A stretch of 15,775 nt of DNA from DATKZH01 sp964475955 (GTDB lineage: Bacteria > Planctomycetota > Planctomycetia > Pirellulales > Thermoguttaceae), in the NCBI GenBank assembly GCA_964475955.1, contig CAYYZY010000186.1, positions 1 to 15,775 of the forward strand, read 5' to 3'. Below the pieces are notes generated by a model. That model saw only the letters and a program-made list of their open reading frames with translations. It was not told the origin of the DNA and searched no databases. Shown piece by piece: positions 1 to 6,734 of the stretch (positions within the stretch are counted from its first letter, which is position 1; each line of letters begins with the position of its first letter). Made by a program: the position numbers and the translations under genes.

Positions 1-11
1 GTCGTGTTCAT
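1..11 (-). CDS. 5' end of a gene leaving the window (M-N-T...)
   Basis: On the minus strand an ATG at 11-9 is preceded by AAAGGAG (25-19) with a 7-base spacer, a textbook ribosome-binding site. The frame is open through the three codons left before the edge, so the product cannot be named. A weak possible promoter lies upstream: TTGCCG (74-69) and TAAATC (51-46) with a 17-base spacer. The call rests on the ribosome-binding site and start only. Confidence 0.4.
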
Positions 12-121
12 CTGCACACTCCTTTGCCTGGGGCGAACGTGCGCAGATTTAGCTCCAATAACCGTCTACGGCAAGATCAGTTTCCGGATAGCCACTAAGT
101 GTTGAGTGTTGAGGGGCGGGT

Positions 122-265
122 GGGGGCTCGCAAAGGCGCCAAGCGGGGAATTTGGGATGCGAGAACTGTATGAGTCCCCGGTGCTGGACGATCGAACCAT
201 GTCCCGCCTATTCTCCCTTCGTCTTCCTTTCCCTTTGCGCCTTCGCGGCTTTGCGAGAGCCCCCT
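122..265. repeat. imperfect inverted repeat, 'CTCGCAAAGGCGCCAAG' type
   Basis: GGGGGCTCGCAAAGGCGCC near 122-140 is mirrored by GGCTTTGCGAGAGCCCCC at 247-264. The arms match imperfectly over about 25 bases and enclose roughly 90 bases of unremarkable sequence. A short tandem-like AGTGTTGAGTGTTGAG precedes it at about 97-112. Intergenic sequences built on CGCAAAGGCGCAAAG are, from memory, common in planctomycete and other environmental genomes; this copy is degenerate. Nothing else in 27-353 looks coding: the short overlapping open frames there have no ribosome-binding site and no recognisable protein. Confidence 0.5.
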
Positions 266-353
266 TTCCGGCTTCAACCTCGCCCGCTTTCTGCGAGAAC
301 CCGGCCTCCCTCTCCGTTGGCCTTGGGAACGGCGGACCGCGTTGCGGCGGGGC

Positions 354-593
354 TCAGCGGGGGTGCGGAAGGCGCGCGGGGGCGGGCGGCTGAGGTGAAC
401 GCTTGAGAAGCTCCTCGGCCCGACGCATCAGCACGGAATCGCACGTGCCGTAGCGGTTGCTCGCCGGGTCGCAGGCGATCAGTTCTCCGCGACAGTGCTG
501 GCACACGACCCGCTTGCCCAGGTATTCCACCCGGATCTGCAATCGCCGCCCGCACGTCGGACACACCTGCACGAAGTACGTCGCGCTCGACAT
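354..593 (-). CDS. small zinc-ribbon protein
   Basis: This 79-residue protein begins with a CxxC...CxxC zinc ribbon (Cys11, Cys14, Cys31, Cys34), in which the spacing and the central G-K-R-V-V-C are typical of planctomycete zinc ribbons. Two further cysteines (41 and 51) follow. The tail, from about residue 58, is basic and proline-rich and looks disordered. The start is well supported: GGAGGT lies 6 bases before the ATG, and a sigma70-like promoter lies at 667-639. There is no signal peptide or membrane segment, so it should be cytoplasmic. The ribbon could bind nucleic acid or protein, but no function is known to me. Two other proteins in the window begin with a related ribbon. Confidence 0.8.
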   Translation of the reverse strand: MSSATYFVQVCPTCGRRLQIRVEYLGKRVVCQHCRGELIACDPASNRYGTCDSVLMRRAEELLKRSPQPPAPARLPHPR

Positions 594-638
594 GTCGGCA
601 CCTCCTGCGCTGGAAGCGAGCTTCCCTTTCGTCCCGTC

Positions 639-667
639 AATCTACGACAATTTCGCTCACAACTCAA
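639..667 (-). promoter_or_regulatory. sigma70-like promoter for the small zinc-ribbon gene
   Basis: Read on the minus strand, TTGAGT (667-662) and TAGATT (644-639) are separated by exactly 17 bases. Each hexamer matches the consensus at 4 of 6 positions. Transcription would begin near 632 and give a leader of about 39 bases ending in the GGAGGT ribosome-binding site. Confidence 0.4.
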
Positions 668-936
668 CAACACCAGGATGGGGACGAGTCGCCCGTGCCC
701 GCGCGACATCGAACCGGGCAACTTCGCAAGCGAAGGAAAATGCGCGATCTGGGCAAAACAAGTAATGGCAGGCTAAGACTCTGCCCGCAGGATGCCCGCA
801 GCGCTGGACGCCGGAATGCCAGTCTGCCTTGCTTGGTTGCGGCCACAGGGCCGCGATGCGGCCAAATGCCCGTGCGCGGATGGCTTGGAAACTACCCGAG
901 AAAGGGGACTGGCTCCCGGTGGTGGTGGAGCGAGAG
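668..936. other. non-coding stretch, nothing recognised
   Basis: These 270 bases lie between the divergent zinc-ribbon and lipoprotein genes. Open frames crossing them have no ribosome-binding site and arginine- and cysteine-rich, non-protein-like translations. A short GC hairpin (GCGGCC-acag-GGCCGC, 839-854) is present but has no T-tract. I see no tRNA-like or other RNA structure. Confidence 0.5.
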
Positions 937-942
937 TATACT
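937..942 (+). promoter_or_regulatory. possible -10 element of the lipoprotein gene
   Basis: TATACT matches the -10 consensus at 5 of 6 positions. It would place transcription start near 949 and leave an 85-base leader before the ATG at 1034. No -35 hexamer is visible at 16-18 bases upstream, so the call is weak. Confidence 0.25.
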
Positions 943-1033
943 TGCACCAACTGATCGCTCACTGCTGCATGGCGCAACTCGACCAGCCGACTTCACGCGT
1001 TGGACCGTTTCTATCCGATCGGGAGGAATTCCC

Positions 1034-1464
1034 ATGCCGATCTTGCGACAGGCGGGCAGTCTTGGCGCGACGTCGGCCGTCTGGGCAGCGCTGGTGGCCG
1101 TGGGCCTGGGCGGCTGTCGCCCGAGCCGACGCCGCGAGGAGCATCCCCCGTCAACGAGCCGCCCGAGGCGCCTGCCGGCGACGCGATGCCGGACGAACCG
1201 GCCGGGGAGCCGGCACCCGATCCGCAGGTCGCGGAGGTCGAAGCGCCTCGACCGGCACAGGACGCGGAGCCGCCGGTTCCCAAGGTCGACCTATCTTCCC
1301 TGCCGCCGGTCGAAGCGCTCGAGGCTCTGGGCGGAACGGTCAAGGTGAACGTGAAGGGCGAGCCGGTCAGCGTCGACCTGAAGGAGACCGAGGTGACCGA
1401 GGTGACCGAGCAAGGGATCGAGCGGCTCCAGCGGTCGCTTCCCAACTGCCAGATCGTGTGGTAG
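1034..1464 (+). CDS. short leucine-rich-repeat-type lipoprotein, frameshifted
   Basis: The start is an ATG at 1034 with GGAGGA six bases upstream. It opens a lipoprotein signal peptide: hydrophobic segment, then V-G-L-G-G-C, with the lipid-modified Cys at residue 28. About 11 residues later this frame turns arginine-rich and implausible. The protein-like continuation is in the -1 frame: a Pro/Glu/Ala-rich linker, then a C-terminal part starting L-S-S-L-P-P and ending L-P-N-C-Q-I-V-W at 1464. That ending, with the 'LGGTVKV' and 'VSVDLKETEVTE' stretches, resembles the first and last repeats of planctomycete leucine-rich-repeat proteins, with the middle repeats absent. One extra C in the run of five C's at 1145-1149 would join the frames. 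This could be a sequencing error, a real mutation or, less likely, programmed slippage. The body frame's own upstream start (TTG at 1000) lacks a ribosome-binding site. Confidence 0.6.
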
Positions 1465-1519
1465 GGGCCGCAGAGGGCGTTCCCGAGATCTCGTGCCAGC
1501 GAGCATCGCGAGCGCCGTT

Positions 1520-2377
1520 TCAGCCCGCCTCGCGGTAGACTTGCTCAGGGAACAGTTCGGACGACGCCCGGCCGCCGGCCGCGCGCACGCCCAAGACCAC
1601 GAGAAGCTTGCGTCGCAGCGCGCGCCACGGTGTGGCGACGCGCCGATGGGCGGTGATCCACCAGGGACGGTTTCGGACCACGTCTCTCAGTCCCCGTCCG
1701 CACAGGTCGGGCCGGCAGCGCGCCCAGTGCTTCTCGAGGTGGTACAAATCGCTTCTCTGGAGGATGCCCAGCAGCGCGCGCATCGGCCGGGCATTGGCGG
1801 GCCACCAGCCGGGCAGCCGGAAGCTGGCCTGAAAATCGACCAGGTAGGGCCGGCCATCGTCGCCCACGAGGATATTCTCGCGCTTGTTGGAGTCGACGTG
1901 GGCCACGTCGCGGCGATGAATCTCGGCGAACAGGGCCTCCAGCGCGGGGAAGAACCCGGCGTCGACCGGCTCGCACCATCCCAAGGCGTGCCCCGGCACG
2001 TAGTCGTGCGCAACGGCCGTCGCTTGCCGCTTGCAGCCGACGTACACGTCGCCGGTCAATCGAGGCACGTTCGGCAGATCGCCCAGTTGGGAGAGGAACG
2101 AGGCCTCGCGGCGCGCCAGCAGGCGTCCGAGCCAACGCATGGGAAGGAACAGGATCGGTTGCTGGCGGTTGAACTTGCAGACGACCTTGCCCGCCGGGCC
2201 GGCGTAGAGGGCCGTCGCCGCCCACGAGTCGTGCTTCAGCACCCGCGCAAGGCGATAGGTGTTCTGGTCGATCTCCACGTGCCCGGGCGGATCGCGCCGT
2301 CCCAGCGCCCGGAACAGGGCGGGGCGCGGACGGGTGCCCCGGCGTACTTTGGAAGGGGGAACCTGGCAGGTCGCCAT
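1520..2377 (-). CDS. kinase-fold protein (WaaP/RIO-like)
   Basis: The 285-residue protein carries the marks of the protein-kinase-like fold: a beta3 lysine (V-V-C-K68-F), an alphaC-like glutamate in R-R-E91-A, a catalytic loop H160-V-D162-S-N-K165-R-E-N168, and a metal-binding D181-F-Q where DFG is usual. All expected catalytic residues are there, so it is probably active. Compact length and H-x-D-x-x-K-x-x-N arrangement recall lipopolysaccharide (Kdo/WaaP) and RIO-type kinases more than Hanks-type Ser/Thr kinases, and there is no membrane segment. The substrate cannot be deduced. I chose the ATG at 2377, which has GAGG five bases upstream, over an in-frame GTG at 2404. It is convergent with the lipoprotein gene across a 55-base gap and has no obvious partner. 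Confidence 0.7.
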   Translation of the reverse strand: MATCQVPPSKVRRGTRPRPALFRALGRRDPPGHVEIDQNTYRLARVLKHDSWAATALYAGPAGKVVCKFNRQQPILFLPMRWLGRLLARREASFLSQLGDLPNVPRLTGDVYVGCKRQATAVAHDYVPGHALGWCEPVDAGFFPALEALFAEIHRRDVAHVDSNKRENILVGDDGRPYLVDFQASFRLPGWWPANARPMRALLGILQRSDLYHLEKHWARCRPDLCGRGLRDVVRNRPWWITAHRRVATPWRALRRKLLVVLGVRAAGGRASSELFPEQVYREAG

Positions 2378-2510
2378 GCGGACCTCGCGAGTGCTGGAGC
2401 GCACGGGGGAACGGCTACGGCCCCTGGGGGATTATCGGCTGTGCCGGAATTGCGGCTTGGGCGTTTTGCCAAAGTGGCGGCGGGGGCGCCGGCTCGCGCC
2501 CTTCGCAGGA

Positions 2511-2533
2511 CCGGCTTCGCGACGCGAAACCGG
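2511..2533. repeat. GC-rich hairpin in the 2378-2732 intergenic region
   Basis: CCGG-c-TTCGCG-a-CGCGAA-a-CCGG forms a near-perfect hairpin. It has no T-tract and stands about 130 bases upstream of the kinase start, so it is neither a terminator for that gene nor placed as an attenuator for the next. It is probably another intergenic repeat. Nothing in this stretch looks coding. Confidence 0.45.
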
Positions 2534-2621
2534 CCCGCCCATTCTTGCCTTCATGCCGAGGCCCTCAACATGAATGAGGTCGGCCACGTCGATCTCCTTC
2601 CAGCCCCTATCTGTTCTGCTT

Positions 2622-2653
2622 CCTTTCGCGCCTCTTCGTGCCTCTCGTGGCCA
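2622..2653. repeat. degenerate 'CTTCGTGCCTCTCGTGG' intergenic repeat
   Basis: The stretch reads like a decayed copy of the CTTTTCGTG-TCTTTCGTG-TTTTCGTGG sequence that I remember as a common intergenic motif in planctomycetes. Only one arm is seen here, with no inverted partner nearby. Confidence 0.3.
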
Positions 2654-2732
2654 TCCCAGCCTTGCCAGCAGCTCGGTGCCGGAAGCGTCTCCCCCGCACC
2701 TGCTTCAGGGGGCCGCCAGCCGGCCGGCACGG

Positions 2733-2761
2733 TTGACCGAACTCTTCATTTGCCATATACT
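2733..2761 (+). promoter_or_regulatory. strong sigma70-like promoter of the ACT-domain gene
   Basis: TTGACC (2733-2738) and TATACT (2756-2761) each match the consensus at 5 of 6 positions and are separated by exactly 17 bases. Transcription would start near 2768, giving a leader of about 47 bases with GGGAG eight bases before the ATG at 2815. This is the best promoter in the window. Confidence 0.65.
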
Positions 2762-2814
2762 TAGGCGATTCTTGGGGCCTCGGTCACTGGGACGCGTTTA
2801 CGGGAGCAGCACCG

Positions 2815-3306
2815 ATGAGCATCGACGACAGCGCGGGGACGGGCTTCTCGACCATGCGCGGTCGAAGCTATCCGTCGATTCGGCAGTTCACCGTGTTTCT
2901 CGAGAACCGGGTCGGCCAGTTGCTCGAGGTCGTCCGCCGCTTCGAGGGGACGGAGGTCCAAATCGTGGCGCTCTCGATTACCGACGCTGGCGAGTGCGCG
3001 TTCGTCAGGTTCCTGCTTAGTCACCCGGAAGAGGGGCGAGAAATCCTGGAACGGGCCGGGCTGGCGATCATCGAGAGCGACCTGATCGGCGTGGAACTGC
3101 CCGAGGGCCCTCAGCCGCTTCTGGCGATCTCGACGGCGCTGCTCCAGGCGGAGGTGAACATCATCCAGGCGTACCCCTTGTTCGTCCGGCCCCGGGGCCG
3201 CCCGGCCGTGGCGTTGATGGTCGACAACATCGCCATGGGCCTCGACACGCTCGCCGCGCGCAAGTTCCACATGCTCTCCGAGGCCGACCTGACCGAAGAC
3301 CGATAG
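2815..3306 (+). CDS. tandem ACT-domain protein
   Basis: The 163-residue protein shows two ACT-like beta-alpha-beta-beta-alpha-beta units, about residues 23-92 ('FTVFLENRVGQLLEVV...') and 91-153. There is no catalytic domain. ACT domains usually bind amino acids or similar small ligands, so a stand-alone pair points to a ligand-sensing regulatory role in the cytoplasm, perhaps in amino-acid metabolism. Which ligand and which partner enzyme cannot be read from the sequence, and no biosynthetic gene is adjacent. The start is set by GGGAG eight bases upstream and by the promoter at 2733-2761. The first 20 residues are polar and probably flexible, and Met14 is a possible but less supported alternative start. 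The gene ends 21 bases from the convergent zinc-ribbon gene. Confidence 0.8.
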   Translation: MSIDDSAGTGFSTMRGRSYPSIRQFTVFLENRVGQLLEVVRRFEGTEVQIVALSITDAGECAFVRFLLSHPEEGREILERAGLAIIESDLIGVELPEGPQPLLAISTALLQAEVNIIQAYPLFVRPRGRPAVALMVDNIAMGLDTLAARKFHMLSEADLTEDR

Positions 3307-3327
3307 CCGGCTCGGCCGCGTTCCCTG

Positions 3328-4137
3328 TCAGTCGCGAAACTCACGGGGCAGTTGCGGCAACCCGCGGATCTCCACTTCGGCCAGGGAGCCCCAGGCCACG
3401 GCGACGAGCGTGGGGTTGCCCTCCGGCCCGGCCAGCCCGAACATGCCGACCTGCTCCTGCGACATCTCGGGGGCGTAGCGGTCGGGGGTGATCGTGCGGC
3501 CGTCGTTCAGGTGCAACTCGACCACGGCACCCAGGGCTCGCTTGGACCAGGCCCAAGCAACCAGATTGGCCATCGGGTGGCCCGGCCCGGCCGGAGGCAG
3601 ACGGTCGGGCCCCTCCGGAGGGCTCGGTTCGGGGGACCCGCCACTCGGGGGGGAGGTGGGTGGCGGGGAAGGTGTGATGGCCCCTTCGTCGACCGGGAAC
3701 AAGGATTGCGGAGGGGCCTCCGCTCTGGCGGGGGGATCGGCGTTCGGCGCGATCGGGACTTCCGCGTCGGCTGCTTCCTGGGGAGGCGGGTCGGTCGCCG
3801 GCGGATCGAAGAACGGAACGCGGAACTGTGCCCCACATTCGGGGCATTCGCCGGGCTCCCCTTGCATCGACCTCCGCCCGTGCAATCGATGCCCGTTCGG
3901 GCAGAGGAACTCGAACAGACCGTCCGTCGCCGGGCCGCTCTCCTGGTCGACCACGCGGTTTTCTTCCCGCAGCGGACCTTCCGGCTGTCCTTCGGGCCCG
4001 GTCGGCGGGGCCAGTTCGGAGAGTTCGGGCACCCGAAACCTCACCCCGCATCGGGGGCATTTCGCCGGCTTGCCGGCCCGGTCGTCTTCACAGTGGATCT
4101 TGTGCCCGTTCGGGCAGAGAAATTGGATGACCATCAC
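3328..4137 (-). CDS. double zinc-ribbon protein with conserved C-terminal domain
   Basis: The 269-residue protein has two related zinc-binding ribbons: C8-P-N-G-H12...C27-P-R-C30 and C79-P-N-G-H83...C98-P-E-C101. Each begins F-L-C-P-N-G-H and ends C-x-x-C-G-x-x-F-R-V-P, so the unit has been duplicated. A long proline- and glutamate-rich linker (about 109-188) leads to a compact C-terminal domain (189-269) that looks like a small beta-rich fold. There is no signal or membrane segment. The function is unknown. The start is either GTG at 4137 (AGGGA eight bases upstream) or ATG at 4134; the difference is one residue. It diverges from the zinc-ribbon membrane protein gene 209 bases away and converges on the ACT gene. 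Confidence 0.75.
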   Translation of the reverse strand: MMVIQFLCPNGHKIHCEDDRAGKPAKCPRCGVRFRVPELSELAPPTGPEGQPEGPLREENRVVDQESGPATDGLFEFLCPNGHRLHGRRSMQGEPGECPECGAQFRVPFFDPPATDPPPQEAADAEVPIAPNADPPARAEAPPQSLFPVDEGAITPSPPPTSPPSGGSPEPSPPEGPDRLPPAGPGHPMANLVAWAWSKRALGAVVELHLNDGRTITPDRYAPEMSQEQVGMFGLAGPEGNPTLVAVAWGSLAEVEIRGLPQLPREFRD

Positions 4138-4274
4138 GCGTCACGTCCCTTGAACCAGGAGGCACGGGTTCCCGGGGAGACGGCCGCGGGGCCGTCGTCC
4201 GCCAAGTCGCTTCTCATCACCAAGTATGGTGCGCCGTGGTGCCCTGTCGACCCCCGGGGGCCCTCGTGCTGCGC

Positions 4275-4302
4275 TTGACACGGTTTGCGGGTGTGGCAAA
4301 CT
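4275..4302 (+). promoter_or_regulatory. possible promoter of the zinc-ribbon membrane protein gene
   Basis: A perfect TTGACA (4275-4280) is followed after 16 bases by CAAACT (4297-4302), which matches the -10 consensus at only 3 of 6 positions. It lies 45 bases before the ATG at 4347 in a divergent intergenic region. Confidence 0.4.
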
Positions 4303-4346
4303 AGGGGCGGGGCAATCAAGACGGCTCTTATGAAGTGGGTCTCTGC

Positions 4347-5210
4347 ATGGCGATTCGCGTTACCTGCCCCGGCTGTCACAAACGGTTCCAGGTCAGCGAC
4401 AAGTTTGCGGGCAAGTCGGGCCCGTGCCCCCAGTGTAAGACGGTCATTCGGGTCCCCACGAAGGACGAAGAGGTCAAGATCAAGGGGCCGGAGGGTTACG
4501 GCGCGGGCGTGCGCGGGGCCGTAACGACCAAGCTCATCTTCCGGGAGGAGGTGAAGTTCGACCCGATCAAGGCCGTGTCGATCGCCCTGGGCGCCTTGGC
4601 CGTTTTGATCGTTACGGCGCTTCTGGGCCGGGCCGACTTCTTCGCCACGGGAGCCGTGCTGAAGTCGGCGGTGTCGCTGTTGGTGGTATCGCCTTTCTTG
4701 GTCATTGCGGGCTACTGGTTTCTGCGCGACGAGGAGGACCTCGACCGTTTCGGCCCCCAGGGATTCATGATGCGCACCGCGATCTGCTCGGTCCTCTACA
4801 TGGCGCTCTGGGGTTTGTACTCGCTCTACCTTCACGCCGTGGCGAAGGGGCACGCGCCGGACGAGATCTTCGTGCTGTTCATCCTGCTGGGCGTGTTTCT
4901 CTGGGCGGGCGGATGGGGGGCGCGACTCGCTTTCGACGTCGATCTCGGCAAGGGCGTCTTCCACTACTGCTTCTACCTGTTCGTCACGGCCATCCTCCGC
5001 TGGCTTGCGGGAATGGGCTGGGTATGGGAGACGCCCAGCGTCCCCGAGCCCTGGGAGGTTCCCCAGGCGGCCTCGACGATCCTCGCGGGCTCCTGCCTGG
5101 CCGGCTCCCCCCGCGTGCGCGCCGCGGCGGCCCGGTTCGCGCGGCGGCTGCGGCCCCGGGCGCTTGCGAAACGCCCTCGCCGCCGCCCCCCGGCCGACGA
5201 GAGGTCGTAG
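4347..5210 (+). CDS. zinc-ribbon membrane protein
   Basis: The protein (287 residues from the ATG at 4347) opens with a zinc ribbon, C-P-G-C (residues 7-10) and C-P-Q-C (27-30), followed by a charged segment. About five predicted membrane helices follow, near residues 77-94, 105-126, 143-163, 174-196 and 204-226. The last 50 residues are proline- and arginine-rich and should be cytoplasmic. The ribbon matches the other zinc-ribbon genes here, but no enzyme motif is visible in the membrane part, and I assign no function. An in-frame GTG at 4335 is possible, but neither start has a strong ribosome-binding site; I chose the ATG because the ribbon follows it at once. The stop is 99 bases before the HD gene, so co-transcription is possible. 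Confidence 0.75.
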   Translation: MAIRVTCPGCHKRFQVSDKFAGKSGPCPQCKTVIRVPTKDEEVKIKGPEGYGAGVRGAVTTKLIFREEVKFDPIKAVSIALGALAVLIVTALLGRADFFATGAVLKSAVSLLVVSPFLVIAGYWFLRDEEDLDRFGPQGFMMRTAICSVLYMALWGLYSLYLHAVAKGHAPDEIFVLFILLGVFLWAGGWGARLAFDVDLGKGVFHYCFYLFVTAILRWLAGMGWVWETPSVPEPWEVPQAASTILAGSCLAGSPRVRAAAARFARRLRPRALAKRPRRRPPADERS

Positions 5211-5269
5211 CGGCCGCCACGAGCGATCCGGCAAACGGTTCCCCGGAACGGGCGAAAGGCCCACTGCGA

Positions 5270-5298
5270 CACACTTGAGTGTGACATTCTGTAGAATG
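5270..5298. promoter_or_regulatory. two adjacent palindromes upstream of the HD gene
   Basis: CACACT-tg-AGTGTG (5270-5283) is followed at once by CATTCT-gt-AGAATG (5285-5298), 12 bases before the ATG. Both have perfect 6-base arms and a 2-base centre, a form that suits dimeric regulator binding. The second contains TAGAAT (5292-5297), a possible -10 element that would put transcription start a few bases before the ATG. The sequence GACATTCT...AGAATG also recurs in the hairpin at 6658-6709 after the gene. Confidence 0.4.
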
Positions 5299-5309
5299 CC
5301 GGTGTCCCC

Positions 5310-6641
5310 ATGACGACGCTTTCGGACGTACCGGAACTCGTGGGGCTCGACGCCCGGCGCGGCCTGATCCGCATCCCGCCGGAGCTCGACGTGCCGCTGA
5401 CCGACCGCGTGCGGCGGCTGATCGACGCCCGCCCGTTCCGCCGACTTGCCCGGATCAGCCAGTTGGGGCTGGTGGCCCTGGTCTACCCGGCGGCGATCCA
5501 CACGCGGTTCGAGCACTCGCTGGGGGTATACCGGCTCGCCCTGCTGCTTTTGAAGCAGTTGGCGCACGACGAGCGGTTCGCCGCGACGATCCGCCCGGAG
5601 GACGCCGACCGCTTCATCGCCGCCGCGCTGGTGCACGACTTGGGCCATTGGCCCTTCTGTCACCCGATCGAAGACGTTCGGCTGGAGGGCGTGCCCCCCC
5701 ACGAGCGTTTCGCCGAGCGCTTCCTGCTGGAAGGGGAAATCGCCGAGGTGCTGCACGGCGCCTGGGGGCTCGATCCGCGGGAGGTGGCGGCGCTTCTGTG
5801 CGAGAAACCCGGCGACACGGCGTCGCGAATTCTCGGCAGCATGCTCTCCGGGCCGATCGACGTCGACAAGATGGACTACCTGTTCCGCGACAGCCTGCAC
5901 GCGGGCGTGCCCTACGGCCGGCACTTCGACCAGCAGCGGTTGATCGGCAGCCTGTGCCTGAACGCCGAGGGCGACGGTCTGGCCATCACCGACAAGGGGA
6001 AGACGGCGTCCGAGCTAATGGTTTTCGCCCGGTACGTGATGTTTAGCGAGGTCTACTGGCACCACGGCGTGCGTTCGGCCACGGCGATGCTTCAGCGGGC
6101 GTTCTACCTGTTGCGCGAAGAGCTCGATCTCGACCGCCTCTTCCAGATGACCGAGCCGGAGATGATCGCCGAGTTGGTTCGCACGGCGGCCGGCCGGCCG
6201 GCGGGCGAGCTGCTACAGGGGCTTTTCGGCCCCACGCGCCGGCTTTACAAGCGGTTGGCGCAGTACAGTTTTTTCGAGGAGCAGGATCTCTACCTGCGGC
6301 TCGCGCGGCGCCCGTATCCTTGGCTGGCGGCGTGCGCGGAGCGGCTGGCGGAGGTGGCCGGTGCGTCGCTCGGCGAGCGGATTGCGCCGCACGAGATCCT
6401 GTTCGATGCGCCGCCGGTGGAGCGGGAGGTGGAAATTCACGTCGACGTCTACTACCCCAAGGAGGACCGCTACCGGCCGCTGGCCGAGGTATCGCCGGTG
6501 GTCCGCACGCTCGCGCGCGAGCAGTTCGACGATTACGTCAAGCGCGTCCGCGTGTTCGCCCACCCCCGCGTCGCCCCGCGCCTGCGCGCCCTGGCCGAGC
6601 TGCCGGCGCTGGTGGGCGAGGCGATTGGAGAGGGGGAGTAG
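5310..6641 (+). CDS. HD-domain phosphohydrolase
   Basis: This 443-residue protein belongs to the HD superfamily of metal-dependent phosphohydrolases. The N-terminal part has the pattern of the dGTPase/SAMHD1-like group: A-I-H-T-R-F-E-H69-S-L-G, then L-V-H109-D110-L-G-H-W-P-F, then G-P-I-D-V-D-K-M-D-Y (181-190), which together give the H...HD...D metal site. The R-F-E-H-S-L-G context and size fit the YwfO/EF1143-type deoxynucleotide triphosphohydrolases, so removal of dNTPs is the best guess. The C-terminal 150 residues are less conserved and may be regulatory. No ribosome-binding site precedes the ATG, which suggests a leaderless or unusual message. Upstream palindromes may regulate it. Confidence 0.85.
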   Translation: MTTLSDVPELVGLDARRGLIRIPPELDVPLTDRVRRLIDARPFRRLARISQLGLVALVYPAAIHTRFEHSLGVYRLALLLLKQLAHDERFAATIRPEDADRFIAAALVHDLGHWPFCHPIEDVRLEGVPPHERFAERFLLEGEIAEVLHGAWGLDPREVAALLCEKPGDTASRILGSMLSGPIDVDKMDYLFRDSLHAGVPYGRHFDQQRLIGSLCLNAEGDGLAITDKGKTASELMVFARYVMFSEVYWHHGVRSATAMLQRAFYLLREELDLDRLFQMTEPEMIAELVRTAAGRPAGELLQGLFGPTRRLYKRLAQYSFFEEQDLYLRLARRPYPWLAACAERLAEVAGASLGERIAPHEILFDAPPVEREVEIHVDVYYPKEDRYRPLAEVSPVVRTLAREQFDDYVKRVRVFAHPRVAPRLRALAELPALVGEAIGEGE

Positions 6642-6657
6642 TGGGCACGCGGAAGAT

Positions 6658-6709
6658 AAAAGGGGACATTCTACTTTTGGGGGACAAAAGAGTAGAATGT
6701 CCCCCTTTT
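6658..6709. terminator. bidirectional hairpin / REP-like repeat between convergent genes
   Basis: GGGGACATTCTACTTTT (6662-6678) pairs with AAAAGAGTAGAATGTCCCC (6686-6704) across a GGGGGAC loop; the right arm has three extra bases. AAAA before the stem and TTTT after it give a T-run on both strands, so it can serve as an intrinsic terminator for the HD gene (ends 6641) and the lipoprotein gene (ends 6735). From memory, repeats starting AAAAGGGGACA are scattered through many environmental genomes, sometimes near REP-associated transposase genes; none is in this window. Confidence 0.7.
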
Positions 6710-6734
6710 CGCCTCGAAACGAGTTTGTTAGGCC

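Noticed and set aside
839..854. GCGGCC-acag-GGCCGC hairpin as a terminator or RNA gene
   Set aside because: Short, no T-tract, and not placed after any gene; such GC palindromes arise often by chance here.
1387..1411. GAGGTGACC tandem repeat as a regulatory or CRISPR-like repeat
   Set aside because: Only about two and a half units, inside coding sequence (T-E-V repeats); no spaced direct repeats anywhere in the window suggest CRISPR.
1493..2764. 423-codon plus-strand open frame opposite the kinase gene
   Set aside because: The minus strand shows ordered kinase motifs; this frame shows none and crosses intergenic repeats.
4134..5924. 596-codon minus-strand open frame
   Set aside because: Lies opposite the zinc-ribbon membrane protein and the HD gene and has low-complexity R/G/A/H-rich translation.
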